From: Clostridia bacterium
GTDB lineage: Bacteria > Bacillota_A > Clostridia > Christensenellales > Aristaeellaceae
Assembly (NCBI GenBank): GCA_017938645.1
Contig: JAGBBE010000133.1
Coordinates: 1-22,685 of the forward strand
DNA: 22,685 nt
Direction: 5' to 3'
The notes below the pieces were generated by a model. It was not told the DNA's origin. It saw only the letters and a program-made list of their open reading frames with translations, and ran no database searches. Every line of letters starts with the position of its first letter. Within the stretch, counting starts at the first letter, position 1. The position numbers and the translations under genes were made by a program. Positions 15,520 to 21,598 of this stretch are shown here, piece after piece.

Positions 15520-15606
15520 AGTCCGAATGGGGTGCGGTGGTAAACTGTAGCCACAACGAAGGACACAAGCCCTTCGGAAATAAAGAAAGAGCCAAGAGCT
15601 CGGAAA
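15520..15606 (+). ncRNA. Structured 5' leader, unassigned
   Basis: The leader of the gene at 15622 has three stems: GTGG/CCAC (15537-15554), CGAAGG/CCTTCG (15557-15576) and GAGC/GCTC (15589-15601). Upstream TCCGAA (15522-15527) can pair with TTCGGA (15573-15578), which competes with the middle stem. The purine-rich pattern CGGAAANAAAGA appears twice. It does not match any riboswitch class I know, and a T-box specifier or antiterminator motif is absent. It may be a protein-binding leader or an unknown RNA element. Confidence 0.35.
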
Positions 15607-15621
15607 GAAAGAGGTATCCTT

Positions 15622-16107
15622 ATGACTAGCATTACCGTCCGCCACTCCACCGCTTCCATCGTTCTGTCCAAGTCCTTCGCCAATGCTTCCTCCAAATTTG
15701 GTTCTGAAGCTTACAACCAGCTGCAGCAGGTTCGCCGCGACTATCCCACCTACACCATTGAAATTGCCACCCCGAAGAAAACCAACAAGGAGTTCTTCAA
15801 GGGCCTGACCTTGGAATACATGGAAGTTTATATTGAAAAGCACGATGATGAAAATCACAGTATTATGAATGCTTTTCTGGAACTTCGCGGTGATGCCAAA
15901 GCACACGACGGTTTGGAAGTAAAATCCGCCGCCTATGCGACCATCAAGACTTGGTTCCTTGCCCAGTATCCCGCTGTAGCCGCCTTCCAGACCCATCGTA
16001 ATGAAGTTATTGACGAACTTCAGAAGAGCCGCGAAAAGGCTCTGAAGGCAAAGCGTGAATCTGAAGCCAAGGCTCGTCGTGCCGCTCTGCGTGCCAAAAT
16101 CGCCTAA
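15622..16107 (+). CDS. Small protein of unknown function, paralogue A
   Basis: A 161-residue protein without a signal peptide or membrane helix. It shares three blocks with the next gene: VRRDYPTYT at 37-45, GLTLEYMEVYI at 61-71 and IKTWFLAQYP at 108-117. The C terminus (about 128-161) is a lysine/arginine/alanine-rich helix, possibly nucleic-acid binding. The codons are strongly biased to C-ending forms, suggesting high expression. GAGG sits seven bases before the ATG, and a structured leader lies upstream. I do not recognise the family. Its place after an 11-bp repeat array makes a DNA-binding or element-maintenance role possible, but nothing proves it. Confidence 0.7.
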   Translation: MTSITVRHSTASIVLSKSFANASSKFGSEAYNQLQQVRRDYPTYTIEIATPKKTNKEFFKGLTLEYMEVYIEKHDDENHSIMNAFLELRGDAKAHDGLEVKSAAYATIKTWFLAQYPAVAAFQTHRNEVIDELQKSREKALKAKRESEAKARRAALRAKIA

Positions 16108-16128
16108 TTTGATTGGAGGTATATAACA

Positions 16129-16578
16129 ATGAAGAACACGCTTCGCCTCGACCATAGCAAACGCACCATCATCATGGACAGAACCTTCGCCAAATACGCC
16201 GCCAACACCATGAGCACCGAATACGCCCATCTTCAGGCTGTGAGGCAAGACTATCCTAACTATACGGTTACCCAACGCCAAATCAAACGCAAAGCGACCA
16301 AGGAGTGCTATCGTGGTCTGACCTATGAATATATGGAAGACTACATCAAGACCCACGGTTCCAAGGAAGAAGTCGCAACTAACTTGGCTGACTACAAGGA
16401 ACTGAAGTTGATTTCCCAATGCCATAGCACTTCTCGCCGCTACCCCGCTATTAAGAGGTGGTTCCTTGCCAAATACCCTGAAGTCATGGAGTTTGGCGTG
16501 ACGGTGGACGACGCGGCGGAGGCGAAAGTCAAGAACGAAATCGACGAACCGATGTCCAAACTTGCAGTCGCGTCCTGA
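16129..16578 (+). CDS. Small protein of unknown function, paralogue B
   Basis: A 149-residue paralogue of the gene just upstream. Matching blocks are VRQDYPNYT, GLTYEYMEDYI and IKRWFLAKYP, in the same order and spacing. It lacks the long basic C-terminal helix of paralogue A and has a more basic middle (KRKATKE). It starts 21 bases after its partner behind a GGAGG site, so the pair is one operon born by tandem duplication. The clear divergence between the copies argues that both are kept and have different tasks, perhaps as a heteromer. The function is unknown. Confidence 0.7.
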   Translation: MKNTLRLDHSKRTIIMDRTFAKYAANTMSTEYAHLQAVRQDYPNYTVTQRQIKRKATKECYRGLTYEYMEDYIKTHGSKEEVATNLADYKELKLISQCHSTSRRYPAIKRWFLAKYPEVMEFGVTVDDAAEAKVKNEIDEPMSKLAVAS

Positions 16579-16605
16579 GCGCGGCGGCAGACAGAACTGA
16601 CATTA

Positions 16606-16652
16606 CAGCGTAAAAACGCTGAATGAATACATGAAGATGCGCAAAATGCGCA
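16606..16652 (+). promoter_or_regulatory. Two small hairpins ahead of the Api92-like gene
   Basis: CAGCGT/ACGCTG around AAAA (16606-16621) and TGCGCA/TGCGCA around AAA (16638-16652) lie in the 89-base gap between genes. The second ends two bases before the AGAAAGG ribosome binding site, so it could affect translation of the gene at 16668 or RNA processing. Confidence 0.4.
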
Positions 16653-16667
16653 GAAAGGATAATACAT

Positions 16668-17279
16668 ATGTTTAACGACTTCGAAAACTACATCTCCATC
16701 CATGCGAGTGAAGAACTGGTTGAAAAAATCGCCGAATTCATCCGTAGTGAAAATTCTGCTTTTGACTTTGAAAAAATTATTCCGATTCCAGAAAATGTTT
16801 GTCCATATGATTGGTGTACTGAAAACTGGGGTACAGGTGCGAATGCGCATGTTGAGGTTGATGATCCGGGCGATTATTGGCTCAAGACGGAAGGGACACC
16901 ATGCGAACCAGTGATTGCGGAATTAGCACGACTTTTCCCCGAAGCAGAATTTACGCACACTTACGAAGATCTCGAACTCGAAACGTTCTGTGGCCAAAAC
17001 ATTTATCAAAATGGAAAATTGGTTTATAAGATGGATGGAGATATCCATTATGATTGGTCGGCCGAAGACCCTGGGGCTTGGAGCGAAGAGGAACGCATGG
17101 AATTGAAAATGGAAGATGAGCTGTTTCCTGCTCCGGAAACTGATTACGCCTATATCTGTGAAGCAACCGAAGATGGAAAATTTTATCACAGAGACTATAG
17201 AGATGGACGTTTGTTCCGAAAAATCGATGGAGTCTATGAAGACTGGCGTCCTGAAGGCAAAAGAACTTACCATTGGTAA
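16668..17279 (+). CDS. Api92-like ferredoxin-fold domain protein
   Basis: A 203-residue acidic protein. Residues 1-110 fit the Api92-like family found on phages and mobile elements. It has FDFEKIIPIPE at 32-42, the hallmark aromatic/NWGT motif (DWCTENWGT, 48-56), and a later LARLFPEAEF strand. The usual NWGTKWNA reads NWGTGANA here, a slight divergence. The C-terminal 90 residues contain several short GKxYxxDxRDGxLFxKIDG-like stretches that may be beta hairpins. The biochemical role of the family is not known to me. AGAAAGG precedes the ATG and a strong terminator follows. Its presence supports a phage or integrative-element origin for this region. Confidence 0.65.
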   Translation: MFNDFENYISIHASEELVEKIAEFIRSENSAFDFEKIIPIPENVCPYDWCTENWGTGANAHVEVDDPGDYWLKTEGTPCEPVIAELARLFPEAEFTHTYEDLELETFCGQNIYQNGKLVYKMDGDIHYDWSAEDPGAWSEEERMELKMEDELFPAPETDYAYICEATEDGKFYHRDYRDGRLFRKIDGVYEDWRPEGKRTYHW

Positions 17280-17313
17280 TATCAAAGGAAAACGAACATG
17301 AACACAAACGTTT

Positions 17314-17347
17314 GGCGAAAGACATTGCTCTTTCGCCGTTTTGTTTT
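17314..17347 (+). terminator. Rho-independent terminator after the Api92-like gene
   Basis: GGCGAAAGA and TCTTTCGCC form a nine-pair stem around CATTGC, followed by GTTTTGTTTTT. This ends the plus-strand transcript of 15622-17279. Confidence 0.85.
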
Positions 17348-17445
17348 TGGGAAAACTTTACACGCAGTCACTTTTGAGCAGCGACCTCCTGATTGATAAG
17401 ACAGACAGGAAGCAAGGGAAGATATTATATAGAAGCCCCACCAAA

Positions 17446-17486
17446 CAAAAAATGGTTTCCCGCGTCGCGAGCGCCGCAGGAAACCA
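17446..17486 (-). terminator. Minus-strand terminator with long loop
   Basis: TGGTTTCC (17453-17460) and GGAAACCA (17479-17486) pair around an 18-base GC-rich loop. On the minus strand a TTTTTTG run follows directly. It can stop minus-strand transcripts before they meet the Api92-like operon. Confidence 0.65.
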
Positions 17487-17590
17487 GCAAGAAAGGTATA
17501 CATTTTTTGATAGTGATGGGTGCGCGCAACTAATGTAGTCGAGTCGAAGATGGAACACATTTATGTCGTGTGTTTCGAGTGATCAACTGC

Positions 17591-17623
17591 AAAAACGTGG
17601 GGAATCCATTATAGGCTCCCCAC
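17591..17623 (-). terminator. Minus-strand terminator downstream of the helicase
   Basis: GTGGGGA (17597-17603) and TCCCCAC (17617-17623) form a seven-pair stem; GTTTTTG follows on the minus strand. It probably ends the helicase transcript, whose stop codon is 173 bases away. Confidence 0.65.
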
Positions 17624-17638
17624 ATTTCGGCAGATGGA

Positions 17639-17795
17639 TCACATTTTTTTCGTTAGAAGTACGCCGCGCCTGCGGCGCGCCGAAGAAAAGGGAAGTTGAG
17701 TTGGGTTCCTTTTTCCGCGCGCAGCGCGAACGTCAACGAGCGGCGCGCCGACGCGCAAGCGTCCGCGCGTTGCGAATTGACGCAGGAAGAAAGAC
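17639..17795 (-). other. GC-rich untranslated stretch 3' of the helicase
   Basis: No credible gene is present. The stretch is dense in GCGC words and hairpins, for example CGCCGCGCC with GGCGCG near 17663-17680 and GACGC/GCGTC near 17749-17762. It lies between the helicase stop and the minus-strand terminator at 17591, so it is either a long structured 3' untranslated region or a small RNA. The open frames on both strands look like shadows. Confidence 0.45.
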
Positions 17796-19007
17796 TTACA
17801 GTTCCCGAATGATGATATATGGACGGTTGTTTTTGCGGCCATGTTCCAGTTGGTATCCGCTTGCTTCCACCAACATGAACAACTGGTTGTATGGCATAGG
17901 ATGTCCTTTGGCGTCTTTCATGTCGATCTGCGCGCGCAGTTTGGTTTTGTCTTCCTTGTAGATGTAGACGTCCAGAAAATCATCCGGCACAACAATATCC
18001 TGTTCGACGTCCGGTTCATAGACATACAACACATCCAAGTCATCACGATAGCGTCCGCGCGCCTGGGTACGTGTGTCTTCTTCGCGCGAATGCACAATTA
18101 TGTAGTCCAAATGCCCGCGCAAATTGATGCTTGTCTCACAACTCTTGTTGAAGATAAATAAATCATACTGCGGCGGCACGCGTTCGTTGGTGAGAAGGTA
18201 GTCGCGCGCCGCCAACTGTTCTTCTGTCATGGGCTTTTCATGGTTGAGGCTCCAAACGCATATTGTTTTCGTGCCTGCCTCGATGGCAAGTTGCGCGTAC
18301 CTCTCCATTTGACTAACGTGCGTGATGTACAGCGCGCCGCGCTTGCCTTTGGGCAACTGCTGAATCAACTGCGGCAGACTTCTGTAAGGTATGATTTCTT
18401 TGCTCTCGTACCGCCGCAATTTGGATTCGTCTATCGGCATACGGTAGATGTTACAATTCAGTTTAGCAAGTGCTTTGGGTGTTGCGGTCATGCCCACAAT
18501 CAGAGTATTACACTCCCAAACTGCACGGCAGATGGCGTCGCGCGCTATGGCGGCGTAGTTGATTTTAGGCTTTTGCTCTTTCTTCTTTTCTTTGAAATTC
18601 GGGAACTTGACCATGTTGTGCGCCTCATCGCAAATGATAACGTCAAAAAAAGAGTGGAAACCTGGATTATGGTATTCCCATACGCCAAACTGCGCATAAG
18701 TAGTCACAACGATTTGGGTTGGATCAAATTCATCAGAATGAAACCACGTCTGGTGGATGCTCTCTTCATAAAACGTATATGGTGTTGTCAGTACTTTTTC
18801 CTTCGCCAAACGCTCCATGCCGTTTCTGGTATCAATCAAAATAAGCGCCGTGCGCGGGCTGGAGGCCTGTTTGGAAATCACATTGATTGCCGCTGTGGTT
18901 TTCCCTGATCCGCATGGCGCGACGATGAGATTAAACATTCCGTGGACAAAATTGGACGTACGTAATACGTCCTTGAGGGCTTCTTCAAGGTAAATACCGG
19001 GTTTCAA
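17796..19007 (-). CDS. SF2 DEAD/DEAH-box helicase-like ATPase
   Basis: A 403-residue superfamily 2 ATPase, compact compared with most helicases. Motif I is APCGSGKTT at 30-38, the Walker B motif is CDEAH at 126-130, motif III is TATP at 174-177, and motif VI is QARGRYR at 315-321. An arginine-finger type motif VI and the DEAH box suggest nucleic-acid-dependent ATP hydrolysis. No extra nuclease or C-terminal targeting domain is seen. The start is TTG at 19007, the only start in frame, with AGGAG 11 bases upstream. Its bases are rich in GCGCGC words, unlike the neighbouring genes, which suggests separate transfer. A role in element replication or defence is possible; it lies alone between two terminators. 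Confidence 0.82.
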   Translation of the reverse strand: MKPGIYLEEALKDVLRTSNFVHGMFNLIVAPCGSGKTTAAINVISKQASSPRTALILIDTRNGMERLAKEKVLTTPYTFYEESIHQTWFHSDEFDPTQIVVTTYAQFGVWEYHNPGFHSFFDVIICDEAHNMVKFPNFKEKKKEQKPKINYAAIARDAICRAVWECNTLIVGMTATPKALAKLNCNIYRMPIDESKLRRYESKEIIPYRSLPQLIQQLPKGKRGALYITHVSQMERYAQLAIEAGTKTICVWSLNHEKPMTEEQLAARDYLLTNERVPPQYDLFIFNKSCETSINLRGHLDYIIVHSREEDTRTQARGRYRDDLDVLYVYEPDVEQDIVVPDDFLDVYIYKEDKTKLRAQIDMKDAKGHPMPYNQLFMLVEASGYQLEHGRKNNRPYIIIREL

Positions 19008-19072
19008 TGTTTTGTTGTCTCCTGTTTGTTATATGATTTGAATGATCAGAATATTTTCTTTCTCATTTCTTT

Positions 19073-19101
19073 CTTATATTTTACATCGAATTTTGTGTAA
19101 A
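19073..19101 (-). promoter_or_regulatory. Promoter of the helicase gene
   Basis: On the minus strand TTTACA (19096-19101) and TATAAG (19073-19078) are 17 bases apart. The upstream TTTACA and the TGTAAA inside the spacer form an inverted repeat, which could be an operator. Confidence 0.5.
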
Positions 19102-19134
19102 GGCAAATTTATATGGCATCAAATTTTGCAACGT

Positions 19135-19167
19135 AAAAAGCAAGGTCATTTTTAGGCCTTGCTTTTT
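19135..19167. terminator. Bidirectional terminator between XRE and helicase genes
   Basis: AAAAAGCAAGG and CCTTGCTTTTT form an 11-pair stem with T-runs on both sides. It ends the minus-strand XRE transcript seven bases after its stop and insulates the helicase. Confidence 0.8.
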
Positions 19168-19174
19168 GCGTTTT

Positions 19175-19486
19175 TCATCGACGCTCGTTGCGATTTTGTT
19201 CTGCCAAAAGAAAATCTTCAAAGCGTTTGAGCAGAAACAAATTTTCTGCTGTCAATTCCTTTTCCCGTCCGGTAATAAAAATAGGGTCATCGGCTTTCAA
19301 GCCGAGTAAAAAATCAGCAGAAACATTGTAGAGCTTGCAAATATCTACAAGCAAATCATGACTTGGCGAACTTTTCTCCTGTTCCCAAGACTGAATTGTG
19401 GACTTCGATACCTGCAATTTATCCGCCAGCATTTGCTGTGTATCTTTGTGGTCGTTACGCACTTCTTTCAAGCGTTCGCCAATCAT
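19175..19486 (-). CDS. XRE-family repressor of the SPFH-TIR operon (inferred)
   Basis: A 103-residue regulator. Residues 1-65 are a Cro/CI-type helix-turn-helix: MLADKLQVSKSTIQSWEQ is the helix pair, and ICKLYNVSADFLLGL closes the domain in the usual way. The last 35 residues are an acidic/basic helix probably used for dimerisation. I chose the ATG at 19486 because GAGGTG lies six bases upstream; a GTG three codons earlier would overlap that site. It is divergent from the SPFH operon. One copy of the AAG-NNN-CTT site lies beside each promoter, so it likely represses both itself and the operon. Confidence 0.85.
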   Translation of the reverse strand: MIGERLKEVRNDHKDTQQMLADKLQVSKSTIQSWEQEKSSPSHDLLVDICKLYNVSADFLLGLKADDPIFITGREKELTAENLFLLKRFEDFLLAEQNRNERR

Positions 19487-19509
19487 ATGTTTCACCTCGA
19501 CGAAAGTAT

Positions 19510-19551
19510 AAGTTTCTTCCGACTTTTCGATTTGATAAGCGCAAGAAACTT
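19510..19551. promoter_or_regulatory. Paired operator sites for the XRE protein
   Basis: AAGTTTCTT (19510-19518) and its exact reverse complement AAGAAACTT (19543-19551) have centres 33 bp apart, about three helical turns. The second is inside a 13-bp palindrome GCAAGAAACTTGC. The left site overlaps a minus-strand TATACT box before the XRE gene; the right one overlaps the -35 box of the SPFH promoter. Confidence 0.6.
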
Positions 19552-19578
19552 GCGGTTTTTGTCGAACGGTAGTAAGAT
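19550..19578 (+). promoter_or_regulatory. Promoter of the SPFH operon
   Basis: TTGCGG (19550-19555) and TAAGAT (19573-19578) are separated by 17 bases. Transcription would begin near 19585 and leave a leader of about 68 bases. The weak boxes fit a regulated promoter. Confidence 0.5.
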
Positions 19579-19652
19579 ATACATGGTTTTATTTGGTGTT
19601 GAAATAAGATTCTTCCGATGCGAAGCGAATAATAGAAAGGCTGCGATGAAAT

Positions 19653-20903
19653 ATGGCTCAGATGGCGCAAATCATCAAATATGAAGGCGACAATACCACC
19701 TTCATTTGGAAGCATCCCATTGAGGACTTCTACACCGGTACGCAGTTGATTGTGCATGAATCTCAGGAGGCACTCTTCTTCCTGAATGGTCAGGCGCTGG
19801 ATCTGTTCGGGCCGGGTGTACATGTTTTGGAAACGCAAAACATCCCGCTGTTGGCTCGCTTGTTTAATGCGCCCTTTGGCGACAAAACGCCTTTTCATTG
19901 CGAGGTCTATTTCATCAACAAGACCGAACAAATGGCTATCAAGTGGGGAACGGACAGCAAGGTGGAATATGTGGAACCCACCTACAAATTCCCGCTTCAG
20001 ATCGGCGCAAGCGGCGAAATGAGCCTGCGCGCTGAGGATTCTCGCAAACTGCTGGTCAAACTGATCGGTACAGAGCATGGAATCACGCAGCAGATGCTTG
20101 TGCAGAAGTTCCGCGGCATTCTGATGGCTCATGTAAAGCCGTACTTAGCCACGACCATTCGTGAGCAGAACATCAATATTTTCTCTATCGACGAACGTCT
20201 TGCCGAAATGTCCAAGACGCTGCACAGCCGCCTGATTCCTGACTTTGAGGACTACGGTCTGGCATTGGAACGTTTCTATGTCACGACCATTGTCAAACCT
20301 GAAGAAGACCGTGCTTATCAGCGTTTTAAGGAGCTTCATTTCCGTCAGTATGCGGACGTGGCGGAAGCACAACTGCGTCAGCAAGTGGGTGTGATCGAGC
20401 AGCAGACGCAAGCCCAGCGTATGGTGATTGAAGCGCAGGGCATTGCACAGAAGCGCGCTTTGGAAGGCTATACCTATCAGGACGAGCGCAGTTTTGACGT
20501 GGCGGAACGCATTGCCGCCAATGAAGCCATTGGTGAAATGAACAATCTGGGCATCGGACTTGGCATGATGGGCGGTATCGGCGGTGCAGTCAGCGGTATG
20601 ATGAGCAATGCACTTGGCAACGCCATACCAACGCCCAATATGCAACCAGTACAGACGCAGCAAATGGAATGCCCGCAATGCCATACCATGCTTCCTTCCA
20701 ATGCAAAATTCTGCTTTGGCTGCGGAGCCAAGATTGAGCCTATGGGCGAAAATGAAATGCTCTGTCCCAAATGCGGTCAAAAAACACCCAAGGGAAAATT
20801 CTGCATGCAGTGCGGCGCATCGCTTGTAAACGCATGCCCCAACTGCGGCAATGAACTGCCTGGCGAAGCAAAGTTTTGTCTGAACTGCGGCCACAAACTG
20901 TAA
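19653..20903 (+). CDS. SPFH/band-7 protein with three C-terminal zinc ribbons (YdjI-like)
   Basis: A 416-residue protein. Residues 10-215 form the SPFH core, similar to Bacillus subtilis YdjI. About 215-275 is a charged helix (RQYADVAEAQLRQQ) for oligomerisation. Residues 297-335 are a glycine/methionine-rich linker. Then three CxxC pairs of zinc ribbons follow: C340/C343 with C354/C357, C371/C374 with C384/C387, and C395/C398 with C409/C412. SPFH proteins build ring-like scaffolds at membrane microdomains, and YdjI belongs to a phage-shock type response. No N-terminal anchor is seen, so membrane contact may need the next gene's product. The start may be 19653 or 19662; the AAAGG site fits neither perfectly. 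It is first in the TIR operon. Confidence 0.87.
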   Translation: MAQMAQIIKYEGDNTTFIWKHPIEDFYTGTQLIVHESQEALFFLNGQALDLFGPGVHVLETQNIPLLARLFNAPFGDKTPFHCEVYFINKTEQMAIKWGTDSKVEYVEPTYKFPLQIGASGEMSLRAEDSRKLLVKLIGTEHGITQQMLVQKFRGILMAHVKPYLATTIREQNINIFSIDERLAEMSKTLHSRLIPDFEDYGLALERFYVTTIVKPEEDRAYQRFKELHFRQYADVAEAQLRQQVGVIEQQTQAQRMVIEAQGIAQKRALEGYTYQDERSFDVAERIAANEAIGEMNNLGIGLGMMGGIGGAVSGMMSNALGNAIPTPNMQPVQTQQMECPQCHTMLPSNAKFCFGCGAKIEPMGENEMLCPKCGQKTPKGKFCMQCGASLVNACPNCGNELPGEAKFCLNCGHKL

Positions 20904-20916
20904 GGAGGAAAGAATC

Positions 20917-21582
20917 ATGAAAGCCAAACATGGTGCCTTGTGGATTGCTTTGATTCTTGCGGCGGTTGTTACGCTGCTGTTTGTTATTCTGCCTGCGTCT
21001 GCCAACTTAACGATAGCCTATATCTTCTGTCTGATCGGCATTGCTCTGATGGAAAGCAGTTTCCTGCTTGCAACTGCCAAAAACATCCCCGCCAGTTATG
21101 CTTTGATCATGCAGACCGGTCGTTTCCTGCCGTGGTCGCTGATTGTGTCCGTTGCTGTGCTTGTGCTGGAACGTTTGGGTGTCTATATGCTGCCTGCGAT
21201 CTGGCACATCGTAGCTCAGGTCATTCTTCTGGCGATTTCAGCTATTCAAATCGTCAAGGTGGTTGCCGGCGGCGCGTATATCAATGAAGTTGCTGCGAAT
21301 GTTGAAAACAAGACTTCCTCATGGCGCGAACTGGTGAATCAGGCCAATATGCTGGCTGCGCGTCAAACGGATGCTGATGCAAAGCAGGCTGTAAAGAAAG
21401 TCGCTGATGCGCTTCGATATGCCGATCCAATGAGCACGAAAGATTCTATGCAGATTGAAGGTAAAATCACTTGGTTGCTTACTGAATTGCAGTCCGCTTC
21501 TTTTGATGAGTATAAAACCCATTGCGCAGAACTGCTGCTGTTGATTCAGGAACGAAATGATATTGTGAGAGCCAGCAAGTAA
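20917..21582 (+). CDS. Four-helix membrane protein with cytoplasmic helical tail
   Basis: A 221-residue protein with hydrophobic helices at about 7-26, 31-51, 70-88 and 91-116, then a soluble, helix-rich C-terminal half (117-221) that is probably cytoplasmic. It has no motif I can assign to a known enzyme or transporter. It starts 13 bases after the SPFH gene behind AAGGAGG, and the TIR gene follows 16 bases after its stop, so the three are one operon. It may be the membrane anchor or sensor for the SPFH ring, which has no anchor of its own. A membrane-damaging effector is an alternative, but four ordinary helices do not decide this. Confidence 0.75.
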   Translation: MKAKHGALWIALILAAVVTLLFVILPASANLTIAYIFCLIGIALMESSFLLATAKNIPASYALIMQTGRFLPWSLIVSVAVLVLERLGVYMLPAIWHIVAQVILLAISAIQIVKVVAGGAYINEVAANVENKTSSWRELVNQANMLAARQTDADAKQAVKKVADALRYADPMSTKDSMQIEGKITWLLTELQSASFDEYKTHCAELLLLIQERNDIVRASK

Positions 21583-21598
21583 AGGAGATTTGAAGCAA

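Noticed and set aside
15520..15606. T-box or known riboswitch
   Set aside because: The T-box core sequence is absent (the nearby GGTGGTAAAC does not match it), and no known riboswitch core was recognised.
15487..16425. Minus-strand open frame of 312 codons
   Set aside because: It covers both paralogues antisense, has no ribosome binding site and no recognisable domain. The paralogous blocks are preserved on the plus strand.
17563..17961. Plus-strand open frame of 132 codons
   Set aside because: It spans a minus-strand terminator, GC-rich hairpins and the helicase C terminus, with arginine/alanine-rich sequence of no protein type.
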